Below are positions 42,775-50,563 of a DNA stretch of 64,000 bases, in pieces (positions within the stretch are counted from its first letter, which is position 1; each line of letters opens with the position of its first letter). This DNA is from Nocardioides luti. GTDB lineage: Bacteria > Actinomycetota > Actinomycetes > Propionibacteriales > Nocardioidaceae. The translations under genes were made by a program, and so were the position numbers. Below the pieces are notes generated by a model that saw only the letters and a program-made list of their open reading frames with translations, did no database searches and was not told where the DNA came from. The stretch lies in NCBI RefSeq assembly GCF_014212315.1, contig NZ_JACKXE010000001.1:2914001-2978000 (forward strand), given 5' to 3'.

Positions 42775-45195
42775 TCAGCGCAGCCGGGCGAGGTACGCCG
42801 ACGCGTGCTGGACGTCCCGCAGCCGGCTCTCCCAGGTCACGCCCAGGACGGTCAGCAGCGTGCCCGCCAGCCCGATCAGGACCCACTGCGGGGTGCCGCC
42901 GGCGTACGGCGCCAGCTCGCGCAGCACCACCAGCGCACCGGCCGCCGACCCGACCACCAGGGGAGCGCCCCAGCGCAGCCGGAGCCCGGCGAGCACCAGC
43001 CCGAGGCAGCCGAGCCCGAGGAGCAGTGCCCGCAGCGTGACCGGGTCGCCGGTCAGGACCCACAGCAGCGACGGCACGGTCGCGAGGACGAGTCCGGGCG
43101 CGAGTGCCACGGCAGTTGACGAGCCCGGCTCCCGGCGCAGGTGCGCCAGGCCGACGAGCACGAGGGCGACAGCCGTGGGGAGCGTGTAGGCCTCCGGGGC
43201 GTCGACGCCCAGGTCCGCCAGCCGGACCCAGGTCGCTGCGGCCAGCAGCAGGCCGCCCGGCCAAGCGAGCAGGCGACGCGACGGGTGCACGAGAGCGCTC
43301 GCGGTGACGAGCGCGCCCGCGAGCGTGAGGTGCAGGGCCAGCGAGGTGTCCTGGTCGGTGGCGACCGCGATCGACGCGACGGCGGCGACCGCGCCCGCGA
43401 GGGCTGCCGAGCCCTCGAGCAGGGGACGCGGCCGGGCGATCGCGAGCAGCCCGACGACCAGCAGCAGCGGGGCCGCCCGGAGGGCCTCGTCGAGACCGAC
43501 GACCTCCCCGGCCGTCCACAGCAGCGCGGCCAGCGCGGCCGGGAGCACCGTCTCGCCGGCGAGGACGACGTCGGCGCGCGCCCCGCGCAGGGCGGCCGTC
43601 GCAGCGGCGCCGACCACCGCCAGCAGCGCGACCAGGGTCAGGCCCGCGCTCGGCAGGGCGACGACGGCGGCGGCGAGGCAGACAGCGGCCCCGGCCGTGG
43701 AGGCCTGGAGCCCGCCGTCGTCGTGACGGCGTACGCCCAGGGCCAGCAGGGCGGCGCCGGTCGCCAGCAGCGCGACCACGACGGTCCCGAGGGGGACAGG
43801 CTGCAGCGCGAGCGTCCCGACCGCGGCGAGGACGACGAGCGGGGCGACGCTCCGCGCGATGGTCGTACGACGGGGGGCGGGTGCGACCGCGAGGCCGGCG
43901 AGCAGCAAGCCGAGCGCGAGGGGGACCAGCAGGGCGGGGCTGGCGCCGCCGTCCACGGGCTCGAGGCGCACCCCGAGCGGGCGGGTGAACGGTGCACCGA
44001 CACCGAGGACGGTCGCGATCGCGGAGGCGACGAGCCCGGCAGCGACGACCGCCACGACGAGGGCCGCGAGGGCCATCGGGGCTGCGGGGGCCGCGAGGCG
44101 GCGCCGGTCGACGACCAGCGCCACCGCGGACCAGACGAGCAGCCCGGCCAGGGCGACGAGGGCCAGGCGGGTGGTGCCGTGGTCGACCCCCGGCAGGGCG
44201 ATCGCCACGCTCGCGAGGACGGCGGCGGCCGCGAGGCCGGACGTGACCGCCGCGGACGGGGCGCGGGCCACCAGCGGCAGCAGGGCGAGGACGGCGGCCG
44301 TGGCCAACGTGACGCCGTGGCCGTCGGCCCACAGGGCCGCGAAGGAGGCGTGGTCGGCGGCGTCGGCGAGGCCGGATGCGACGAGCACGAGCCACCAGCC
44401 GAGCGCGACGGTGAGCGACGACCCGAGCAGGACCGGCCGCGCCTGCGACCGGGCGAGCAGGGCGAGGGCGGTGCCGGCGAGGACGGCGACCGTGGCGACC
44501 ACGTCCGGGTGGCCGGTGGCGTCGAACGCCCCTGCGGCGGCCACCAGGAGGCCGAGCGGCGCGACGACCTCGGGGGCGGTGAGCCGCGTCCGGCCGGCGA
44601 GGGCGAGCACCAGGGCCACCACGAGCAGCGTGCCGCCCACGGCGACCGCGAGGCCGGAGGTGTCCAGGTCACCCAGCCAGCCGGCGTTGTCCGCGCCGAT
44701 GACGTCGAGGGTGAGGAGCCCGAAGGCGACCACGGTGAGGGCCTCCCCGGCGAGGCGCAGGTCCTTGCGGGCCAGCTGGTGCCCGAGGCCGCTGCTGAGG
44801 ACGGTGAGGGCGACCAGGATCGCGGTCCGGCCGCCGACGCCGAGCCACGACCACGCGACGGCGAGGAACGTGACGGCGGCGACCAGCAGGCACAGCGCGC
44901 CGAGCGAGAGCAGGATCCGCGGGACCGAGGGGGCCCCGAGGCCGCGCCGGCGCGGAGCCTCCGCCCGGGAGGCTGCGGGGTAGGCCTCCGGCGTCCACGC
45001 CTCGGCGACCGGCGCGAAGGCCGGCGCGGTGAGGCGCAGCTCGGCGAGCAGCCGGTCGGCGGTGCTCAGCGTCTCGAGGAGGCGAGCGGCCAGGGGCCCC
45101 TGGAGGGGGAGCCGGCAGCGGGGGCAGGTGGCGGGCCCGACGGGCAGCACGGCGTGGCAGTCGGGGCACAGGGAGGGGTCGGCGTAGCGCGGCAT
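42775..45195 (-). CDS. SCO7613-type multi-pass membrane protein with zinc ribbon
   Basis: An 806-residue membrane protein. The N-terminus has a zinc ribbon with Cys10, Cys13, Cys24 and Cys27 (LCPDCHAVLP and TCPRCRLPL), then a soluble stretch and from about residue 95 some 20 or more hydrophobic helices rich in Ala, Leu and Val. This is the SCO7613 C-terminal domain-type protein common to actinobacteria. No transport motif is evident; the zinc ribbon suggests interaction with another protein. Ends close to the TfoX gene and may share a transcript with it. Confidence 0.82.
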   Translation of the reverse strand: MPRYADPSLCPDCHAVLPVGPATCPRCRLPLQGPLAARLLETLSTADRLLAELRLTAPAFAPVAEAWTPEAYPAASRAEAPRRRGLGAPSVPRILLSLGALCLLVAAVTFLAVAWSWLGVGGRTAILVALTVLSSGLGHQLARKDLRLAGEALTVVAFGLLTLDVIGADNAGWLGDLDTSGLAVAVGGTLLVVALVLALAGRTRLTAPEVVAPLGLLVAAAGAFDATGHPDVVATVAVLAGTALALLARSQARPVLLGSSLTVALGWWLVLVASGLADAADHASFAALWADGHGVTLATAAVLALLPLVARAPSAAVTSGLAAAAVLASVAIALPGVDHGTTRLALVALAGLLVWSAVALVVDRRRLAAPAAPMALAALVVAVVAAGLVASAIATVLGVGAPFTRPLGVRLEPVDGGASPALLVPLALGLLLAGLAVAPAPRRTTIARSVAPLVVLAAVGTLALQPVPLGTVVVALLATGAALLALGVRRHDDGGLQASTAGAAVCLAAAVVALPSAGLTLVALLAVVGAAATAALRGARADVVLAGETVLPAALAALLWTAGEVVGLDEALRAAPLLLVVGLLAIARPRPLLEGSAALAGAVAAVASIAVATDQDTSLALHLTLAGALVTASALVHPSRRLLAWPGGLLLAAATWVRLADLGVDAPEAYTLPTAVALVLVGLAHLRREPGSSTAVALAPGLVLATVPSLLWVLTGDPVTLRALLLGLGCLGLVLAGLRLRWGAPLVVGSAAGALVVLRELAPYAGGTPQWVLIGLAGTLLTVLGVTWESRLRDVQHASAYLARLR

Positions 45196-45280
45196 GTGCT
45201 CATTGAGCCCGCTCCCGCGCGCCGCGGACAGGGTCCGAGGACTCAGGCTCCTGGGCCCGGGTGCTCAGACGAGGGGGGAC

Positions 45281-46600
45281 TCAGGGCTGCAGGCGCGCCG
45301 GCAGCGCGGCGTACCCGCGCAGGATCCGGGTGGTGCGCCGCCGAGCCCCGGGCTCGAGCCGCAGGTCCGGGAAGCGCTCGACGACCGAGCGCAGCCCGAC
45401 CTCGCCCTCCATCCGCGCGAGCGCGGCGCCGAGGCAGTAGTGGCGGCCCGAGGAGAAGGAGACGTGGTCGGCGGCGTTCTCCCGGTGTACGTCGAAGCGG
45501 TCCGGGTCGGCGAACACCTCCGGGTCCCGGTTCGCCCCGGCCAGCAGCGTGGTGATCACCGCGCCCCTCGGCACGGAGACCCCGGCGACCTCGGTGTCGC
45601 GGGCGACGGTGCGCCCGGTGAGCAGCACCGGCGGGTCGTAGCGGAGCACCTCGTCGACGGCGTTCGGCCACAGCGAGGGGTCCTCGCGCAGCGCGGCGAG
45701 CTGCTCGGGGTGCTCCTGCAGGAGCGCGATCCCGTTGCCGAGCAGGTTGACGGTGGTCTCGAACCCGGCCGCGAGGACCAGGCCCGCGGTGGCCTTGAGC
45801 TCGGCGTCGTCGAGGCCGCGGCCGTCCTCGTCGCGGGCCTGTACGAGCTGGCTGAGCAGGTCGTCGCCGGGGTTGCGGCGTACGGCGAGCAGGTGCTCGC
45901 CCAGCCACTGCTCGAACTCGGTGAGCGAGGCCTCCACGTCGCGGAACGTGCGCCAGGACAGGCCGAGGTCGAGGCTGGGGGCGGCGCCGGTGCCGAAGCG
46001 CAGCACGCGGTCACGGTCCTGCTCGGGGACGCCGAGGATCTCGGCGATGACGGTCACGGGCAGCTGGGCGCAGTAGGCCTCGACGAGGTCGACCGGCCGG
46101 GTCGGGTCCAGCCCGTCGAGCAGCTCCTGCGCGATCTGCTCGGTGCGGCCGCGGAGCCGCTGCACCGCCCGCACGCTGAAGACGCGGGTGACGAGCTTGC
46201 GGTAGCGGGTGTGGTCGGGGGGCTCGGTGACCAGCAGCGACGGCGGCGTCAGCGGGCCGATCGGCGCGGTCCGCGCGGCCCAGCTGTGCAGCCGGCCGAG
46301 CGGTCCCTCGGGGCCGAACTCCACGCCGGCCCGCACGTCGTTGCTCGTCAGCACCTCCTTGACCACCGGCTGGGAGGCGGTGACGAAGGCGAAGCGGGAG
46401 CGGTGCAGCGGGCCGTCCTCGCGGATCTCGCGGAAGAGCTCCAGCGGCACCGTGTCGGTCTGCGTCGTGGCCTCGATCAGCCGGCCGTGCAGGTCGCCCC
46501 GCTTGGCCGAGCCGCGGATCGCGACGCGGGGGAGGGCGTGGCCCAGGCCCCACCGGACGGTGGCGGCGGCACGGTGCTCGAGCGGGGACGTGAGGCTCAT
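45281..46600 (-). CDS. Cytochrome P450
   Basis: A 439-residue cytoplasmic haem monooxygenase. Conserved parts are the I-helix AGLVLAAGFETTVNLLGNG, the ExxR pair (DEVLRYDP), PERF-like RDPEVFADPDRFDVHREN, and the haem loop FSSGRHYCLGAALAR with Cys389. The classical acidic-Thr pair appears as E-T (AGFETT). It is of bacterial class I type, needing ferredoxin and reductase from elsewhere; none is adjacent. The ATG has GAGGAG upstream, and a strong palindrome lies about 30 bp before it. Substrate is unknown; CYP125/CYP107-like regions are not decisive. Confidence 0.92.
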   Translation of the reverse strand: MSLTSPLEHRAAATVRWGLGHALPRVAIRGSAKRGDLHGRLIEATTQTDTVPLELFREIREDGPLHRSRFAFVTASQPVVKEVLTSNDVRAGVEFGPEGPLGRLHSWAARTAPIGPLTPPSLLVTEPPDHTRYRKLVTRVFSVRAVQRLRGRTEQIAQELLDGLDPTRPVDLVEAYCAQLPVTVIAEILGVPEQDRDRVLRFGTGAAPSLDLGLSWRTFRDVEASLTEFEQWLGEHLLAVRRNPGDDLLSQLVQARDEDGRGLDDAELKATAGLVLAAGFETTVNLLGNGIALLQEHPEQLAALREDPSLWPNAVDEVLRYDPPVLLTGRTVARDTEVAGVSVPRGAVITTLLAGANRDPEVFADPDRFDVHRENAADHVSFSSGRHYCLGAALARMEGEVGLRSVVERFPDLRLEPGARRRTTRILRGYAALPARLQP

Positions 46601-46626
46601 CGACGGCTCCTCGTACGGCGTCTCAC

Positions 46627-46645
46627 TACTGAATCACGTTCAGTA
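46627..46645. promoter_or_regulatory. 19-bp palindrome in the P450 promoter
   Basis: TACTGAATCACGTTCAGTA has perfect 7-bp arms TACTGAA/TTCAGTA around TCACG. It lies 27 bp before the P450 ATG and has the form of a TetR-family site (TGAAYnnnRTTCA). No TetR gene lies next to the P450, so the regulator would be elsewhere. Confidence 0.65.
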
Positions 46646-46733
46646 TGCCAGTGCGGGGGTGGTCCGGACCGGCCGACCGGATGCTGGGTGTGGACGCGGC
46701 AGGCATGCTGAGGACCTACCCCGAGGAGCCCCC

Positions 46734-47123
46734 ATGGCCAAGAAGAAGCCGACCGCCGAGCAGAAGCTGACCGCCACGGTCGCCGACCTGCGGGCCGCCC
46801 TCGAGCGGTCGCAGGACAAGCGCGCGGCCTGGAAGAAGCGGGCCACGAAGGCGGAGGCCCGCGTCGTCCGGCTGGAGCGTCGCCTCGCCAAGGTCGAGAA
46901 GAAGGCCCGCAAGCTCGTCGGGGAGGTCGCCGCCGAGGTGCCCGCCGAGGTCGTCGCGGCCGCGCCGGTCGAGGCTCCCGCCGGGGCGCGGACCGAGGTG
47001 TCCGTCGCCGCCACGCCCGACAGCACCTGGACGGTGGCGCAGCTGCGCGACGAGGCCCGCCGCCGCGGGCTCACGGGCCTGTCCGGCAAGACCAAGGCCC
47101 AGGTGTTGGCCGCGCTGGCCTGA
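46734..47123 (+). CDS. Coiled-coil protein with C-terminal SAP/Rho-N-like motif
   Basis: A 129-residue basic protein. Residues 5-62 form a Lys/Arg/Glu-rich coiled coil (ATVADLRAALERSQDKRAAW, then RLERRLAKVEKKARKLV), followed by an Ala/Val/Glu linker and a C-terminal helix-turn-helix of the SAP/Rho-N type (WTVAQLRDEARRRGLTGLSG KTKAQVLAALA). The tail domain and the basic coil suggest DNA binding. It is similar to the small Rho-N-containing proteins of actinobacteria whose function is unknown. The ATG follows GAGGAG. A strong terminator ends it. Confidence 0.8.
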   Translation: MAKKKPTAEQKLTATVADLRAALERSQDKRAAWKKRATKAEARVVRLERRLAKVEKKARKLVGEVAAEVPAEVVAAAPVEAPAGARTEVSVAATPDSTWTVAQLRDEARRRGLTGLSGKTKAQVLAALA

Positions 47124-47147
47124 GTCGTCGACGCCCGGAACGACGAA

Positions 47148-47174
47148 CGCCCCCGTCGGAGTCCGACGGGGGCG
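47148..47174. terminator. Rho-independent-like terminator after the SAP-like gene
   Basis: CGCCCCCGTCGGA (47148-47160) pairs perfectly with TCCGACGGGGGCG (47162-47174), a 13-bp stem 25 bp after the stop codon. A second palindrome GCAGGTCCAGGACCTGC (47179-47195) follows and would serve the minus-strand tRNA. Confidence 0.75.
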
Positions 47175-47203
47175 TCCTGCAGGTCCAGGACCTGCGGTGC
47201 TTG

Positions 47204-47277
47204 TGGGCAGGGGCGGGGTCGAACCGCCGACCTATCACTTTTCAGGCGATCGCTCGTACCGACTGAGCTACCTGCCC
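47204..47277 (-). tRNA. tRNA-Phe (GAA)
   Basis: On the minus strand the 74-nt sequence folds with acceptor GGGCAGG/CCTGCCC, D-arm GCTC...GAGC, anticodon loop CTGAAAA (anticodon GAA) and T-arm GGCGG TTCGACC CCGCC. No CCA is encoded. The anticodon stem contains one G-U pair. The gene is minus strand while tRNA-Glu and tRNA-Asp 2 kb away are plus. Confidence 0.95.
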
Positions 47278-47354
47278 AAGCGAGGGAAAAGATACATGAG
47301 CGCGATCCCGGCCACGAATCTGCGCTGCAGACCGGGACGGCGGCGGCCCTCCTG

Positions 47355-49037
47355 TCAGTTGCGACGGTAGGGCTTGTAGTTGCTGCTTCCCGACCACGAG
47401 GACCAGTACGGGTAGGGAACCACCTGAGAGAACGTGTATCCCTGAACCCCGTTCTCCTCCCACGACACGTAGTGAGTGCGCGAGGAGTCAGTCCAGCCCA
47501 TGAAGATCGCGACGTGACCGTTGTTGCCGGAGGCGGAGTTCAGCATGAAGTCGCCTGGACGGAGGTCGTCCTTGCCGATCGGATGCATCACCTGTGGAAG
47601 CGTGACGGTCGTGTAACTCGACGGCAGGCCGAGTGCCATCGAGACGAATCCCGAGCAATCCTGTCGGTACTTTCCGTACTGGTTGGTGTAGTACGAACCC
47701 TGGTCGTAGGGGACCCGAGCATCGAGCCATGACTTGGCCCTCGTCGTCAGGTCGTTGTTGGCGGGTGCCGGTGGCGGACTCGAGCAGCCCGGCGTCACCG
47801 GGTCGTTGCTGCCGGTCTGCAGGTCGACGTCGGCAACCCAGTGGCCGTCGTTGACCTGGTACCAGAGGTCGTCGTACCCGCCGGGAAACGAGCTGCTGTA
47901 GTAGCCCTTGACCGGCTGACCGTGGACGAAGCACGTCAGCGTGAGCCGGCTGCCGGCTGTGTAGACGCCATCCTGGGTCGAGTTGAGTGTCGCGCTTGAC
48001 ATGCGCTGGGTCGTAGCCATGACCCGCGCATTGGTGGTGTCGGCGACCGGCTGGTCAGCGCAGGCGGGGACGACTGGATCCAGTGTTCCCGTCTCCAGAT
48101 CCACATCGGCCACGTAGTGACCGTCGTCCACGCGGTACCACAGGTTGTCCCAACCGCCGTTGGGGAAGGACGAGCTGAAGTAGCCCTGGACGGACTGTCC
48201 CCGCTGATAGCAGCTCAAGGTCAGCACCTGTCCGTTCTCGTACCAGCCCTCTTGCGTGGAGTTCAGGGTCGACTGCGTCATGCGCTGCGTACGGGTGGCA
48301 ACTCGCCCGGTGACGGGCGGAACGGGAACCTTCGTCGTTGCTGCGCTCAGGACGGTGCGGTCCACGTAGCCACGCGCATGACCAGTGACGCTGACGCTGA
48401 GAGCCTGGCCGATGTTGGCACTTTCGACCACGTACTGGGGCGAGGTCGCGCCCCCGATCGGGACGCCGTCCGACAGCCACTGGTAGGCGAAGCGGATGTC
48501 GGGTGGTCCCCACGTGCCGGCCTGAGCGCTCAGGGTGCTGCCGAAGGACGGTGATCCTCCGATGGAGGGGATAGGGAGATTCGAGAAGGACGCCGGCGGC
48601 ACGATCGGGGTCGACCGGCTGCTTCTCGTCACCGCGGGGTGGCCAGCCCTGTGACCGGTCACTGACACGGAGATCGTGTGACCGACTTGGGCGGTCGTGA
48701 GGGCGAACTGCTTCTTGGTGGCGTGGGGAACACGCCGAGAGTCGGCCCGCCATCGGTAGGTGAAGGTCGTGCCGCGCGGCCACGTGCCCGTGCGTACCCG
48801 CAGAACCTCGCCGACCTGGATCTTCCCGACGACCTGTGGTCGGGCGTTTCCGGTCCGGTCCCACGTCTTCGCCTCACCACGCCCTGCCGTTGCGGGCCCG
48901 GCGATCCCCAAGGAGACGATGACGCAGGCAAGCGCCGTGATCAGCGTGATCCTGGACCTCGCTGACAGGCCCTTCCGGGCTCCGTGCTCGACGATGGGTT
49001 CGGAGGACTGGCGGGCGCGACCGTCGTTCATGGGCAT
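47355..49037 (-). CDS. Secreted NlpC/P60-type peptidase with duplicated modules; lower G+C
   Basis: A 560-residue exported protein. Signal segment about 25-50 (RSRITLITALACVIVSLGIA ending near GPATAG). Two Ig-like modules (about 65-140 and 150-240), then two near-identical 65-residue modules with RMTQSTLNSTQEGWYENGQ and RMSSATLNSTQDGVYTAGS, each with one Cys pair. The C-terminus is an NlpC/P60-like domain with Cys461 in QDCSGFVSMALG, His508 in NNGHVAIFMGW and a third residue near His522, as in cell-wall endopeptidases. Base composition is clearly lower than its neighbours (about 60% by eye), and it lies between tRNA genes, so acquisition is likely. Start ATG is the first of two. Confidence 0.8.
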   Translation of the reverse strand: MPMNDGRARQSSEPIVEHGARKGLSARSRITLITALACVIVSLGIAGPATAGRGEAKTWDRTGNARPQVVGKIQVGEVLRVRTGTWPRGTTFTYRWRADSRRVPHATKKQFALTTAQVGHTISVSVTGHRAGHPAVTRSSRSTPIVPPASFSNLPIPSIGGSPSFGSTLSAQAGTWGPPDIRFAYQWLSDGVPIGGATSPQYVVESANIGQALSVSVTGHARGYVDRTVLSAATTKVPVPPVTGRVATRTQRMTQSTLNSTQEGWYENGQVLTLSCYQRGQSVQGYFSSSFPNGGWDNLWYRVDDGHYVADVDLETGTLDPVVPACADQPVADTTNARVMATTQRMSSATLNSTQDGVYTAGSRLTLTCFVHGQPVKGYYSSSFPGGYDDLWYQVNDGHWVADVDLQTGSNDPVTPGCSSPPPAPANNDLTTRAKSWLDARVPYDQGSYYTNQYGKYRQDCSGFVSMALGLPSSYTTVTLPQVMHPIGKDDLRPGDFMLNSASGNNGHVAIFMGWTDSSRTHYVSWEENGVQGYTFSQVVPYPYWSSWSGSSNYKPYRRN

Positions 49038-49158
49038 GTTCTTAATCGACTTCGGCCCTGGCGGGTCGGTAAATCGCGAAAGTCGCGCCCCGGAGGGTGC
49101 GCGCAGGCGTTTCCGAGACGGACCAGCGGGCCTTTTGGAGCCGATCCGCGCCCGCCCC

Positions 49159-49164
49159 TATGCT
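49159..49164 (+). promoter_or_regulatory. -10 box for tRNA-Glu
   Basis: TATGCT lies 14 bp before the tRNA-Glu 5' end; TTGGAG at 49135-49140 is a possible -35 with 18-bp spacing. Confidence 0.4.
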
Positions 49165-49178
49165 GTCGGGGCAGTCCG

Positions 49179-49251
49179 GCCCCCATCGTCTAGCGGCCTA
49201 GGACGTCGCCCTTTCACGGCGGTAGCACGGGTTCGAATCCCGTTGGGGGTG
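49179..49251 (+). tRNA. tRNA-Glu (TTC)
   Basis: 73 nt with acceptor GCCCCCA/TGGGGGT, anticodon loop CTTTCAC (anticodon TTC) and T-loop GTTCGAATC. No CCA is encoded. It lies 83 bp before tRNA-Asp, the usual actinobacterial pairing. Confidence 0.96.
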
Positions 49252-49334
49252 CGACCTGGTGGTGCCGGTCGGCCCGATTGGGAGACACCGACACCGATGG
49301 GTTAGAGTTCCAGCGCTTCACCAGTGAGTCACCT

Positions 49335-49408
49335 GGCCCCGTAGCGCAGTTGGTTAGCGCGCCGCCCTGTCACGGCGGAGGCCGCGGGTTCGAGTCCCGT
49401 CGGGGTCG
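49335..49408 (+). tRNA. tRNA-Asp (GTC)
   Basis: 74 nt with acceptor GGCCCCG/CGGGGTC (one G-U), D-arm GCGC...GCGC, anticodon loop CTGTCAC (anticodon GTC), and T-loop GTTCGAGTC. No CCA. A strong terminator follows immediately. Confidence 0.96.
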
Positions 49409-49412
49409 CAGA

Positions 49413-49446
49413 AGAACGCTCCGGATCACCTGATCCGGAGCGTTCT
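49413..49446 (+). terminator. Terminator of the tRNA-Glu/Asp unit
   Basis: Two 16-nt arms (49413-49428 and 49431-49446) are exact reverse complements with a 2-nt centre, followed by GCATTTG. It is the strongest stem of the region and overlaps the promoter of the next gene. Confidence 0.85.
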
Positions 49447-49464
49447 GCATTTGTGCCGCTCCGC

Positions 49465-49470
49465 GATGAT
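49465..49470 (+). promoter_or_regulatory. -10 box for a leaderless zincin transcript
   Basis: GATGAT ends six bases before the GTG at 49477 and lies just after the tRNA terminator. Confidence 0.4.
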
Positions 49471-49476
49471 GGGGCC

Positions 49477-49830
49477 GTGCCCGTGGACCTGAGCCGCTCC
49501 GACTTCGAGGCCCTCGTCGACCGTGCGCTCGACGACATCCCCGACGAGCTCGCCTCGCTCGTGCAGAACGTCGTCGTCCTCGTCGAGGACGACGCGCCCG
49601 CCGACGAGCCCGACCTGCTCGGGCTCTACGACGGCATCGCGCTCACCGAGCGCTGGGGCGACGGGGTGATGGAGCTGCCGGACCGGATCTTCATCTTCCG
49701 CAAGCCGCTGCTGGCCTTCTGCGACACCCCCGAGCAGCTCGTCGAGGAGGTCCGGATCACCGTGGTGCACGAGATCGCCCACCACTTCGGCATCGACGAC
49801 GACCGTCTGCACGAGCTCGGCTACGCCTGA
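49477..49830 (+). CDS. Zincin-like metallopeptidase family protein
   Basis: A 117-residue minimal zincin. The zinc motif is HEIAHHFGIDDDRLHELGY (HExxH near residue 98) with Glu/His ligands as in the metallopeptidase family of actinobacteria. It lacks a signal peptide. GTG at 49477 is preferred because the -10 box at 49465 puts the transcript start there; GTG at 49453 overlaps the terminator. Substrate unknown. The last ten bases overlap the convergent crcB gene. Confidence 0.88.
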   Translation: MPVDLSRSDFEALVDRALDDIPDELASLVQNVVVLVEDDAPADEPDLLGLYDGIALTERWGDGVMELPDRIFIFRKPLLAFCDTPEQLVEEVRITVVHEIAHHFGIDDDRLHELGYA

Positions 49831-50150
49831 GCCAGCCACCAGCCCAGCGCGCACGCGGCCAGCGCCACGGGCACGGTCGCGACTGCGTACGCCGTGCCCC
49901 CGGCCCAGCCGCGGGCGTGGGTGCGCACGGCGAAGGCGGAGTACGTCGTGAAGCCGCCGCAGAAGCCGGTGCCCAGCAGGGCGAGGGCGTGCTCGCCGAG
50001 CGACAGACCGGAGAAGAGGCCCAGCAGGAACGACCCGACGACGTTGACCAGCAGCGTCCCCCACGGGAAGCGGCCGTCCAGCCAGTGCCCGGCGAGGTAG
50101 CGCAGCGGGGCGCCCACGGCCGCACCGAGCGCGACGAGCAGCGGCGTCAC
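49821..50150 (-). CDS. crcB: Fluoride channel CrcB/Fluc subunit
   Basis: A 109-residue four-helix membrane protein with the Fluc motifs GAAVGAPLRYLAGHWLDGRFPWGTLLVNVVGSFLLGLF and GTGFCGGFTTYSAFAVRTHA (the Phe box and TTYSxF track). It exports fluoride as a dual-topology or heterodimeric pair. The next crcB overlaps it by four bases (ATGA), so the two are made together. It lacks an upstream fluoride riboswitch, being translated from the preceding gene. It overlaps the convergent zincin by ten bases. Confidence 0.95.
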   Translation of the reverse strand: MTPLLVALGAAVGAPLRYLAGHWLDGRFPWGTLLVNVVGSFLLGLFSGLSLGEHALALLGTGFCGGFTTYSAFAVRTHARGWAGGTAYAVATVPVALAACALGWWLAQA

Positions 50151-50563
50151 CGGTCACCGTCCGCGTCGTCGAAGGACGTCCGCTCCGGCGCGGTGGACAG
50201 GCGGTCCGCCAGCGCCACCGCGACCAGGCAGGCGACCAGCGTGCCGAGGAGGTACGCCGCGGCCATCGCGGCGTGGCCGTCGGCGAGCAGCGCACGCGCC
50301 TGCTCGGAGTACGCCGACAGCGTGGTGTAGCCGCCGAGCACGCCGGTGCCGAGCCCGACCGTGAGCAGTGCGGATCGGCGTACGGCCGCGAGCGCGGGCA
50401 GTAGCGCCAGCGCGAACGAGCCGCTGACGTTGATCGCGAAGGTCGTCCAGGGGAAGCCGGAACCGTCGGGGACGAGCTGGCCGAGCGCCCAGCGGAGCAG
50501 GGCCCCGAGCGCACCGCCCAGGGCCACCGCCGCGACCATCCGCGGCGGGGGAGCAGGGGTCAC
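50147..50563 (-). CDS. crcB: Fluoride channel CrcB/Fluc subunit, second copy
   Basis: A 138-residue four-helix protein with GALGALLRWALGQLVPDGSGFPWTTFAINVSGSFALALL and LGTGVLGGYTTLSAYSEQAR. Its GTG overlaps the stop of the upstream ATPase gene by four bases and its stop overlaps the ATG of the other crcB, so three genes are coupled. Two different copies in tandem suggest the opposite-topology pair of a heterodimeric channel. A short N-terminal PAPPP extension and a C-terminal polar tail (SFDDADGDR) distinguish it. Confidence 0.93.
   Translation of the reverse strand: MTPAPPPRMVAAVALGGALGALLRWALGQLVPDGSGFPWTTFAINVSGSFALALLPALAAVRRSALLTVGLGTGVLGGYTTLSAYSEQARALLADGHAAMAAAYLLGTLVACLVAVALADRLSTAPERTSFDDADGDR

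Noticed and set aside
47204-49408. Attachment-site duplication of tRNA ends around the low-GC gene
   Set aside because: I compared the tRNA-Phe, tRNA-Glu and tRNA-Asp 3' ends with the surrounding sequence and found no direct copy, and no integrase is present.
50147-50200. A fluoride riboswitch before crcB
   Set aside because: The crcB genes are coupled by 4-bp overlaps to the upstream ATPase gene, so no leader exists; nothing like the riboswitch was seen before the ATPase gene.
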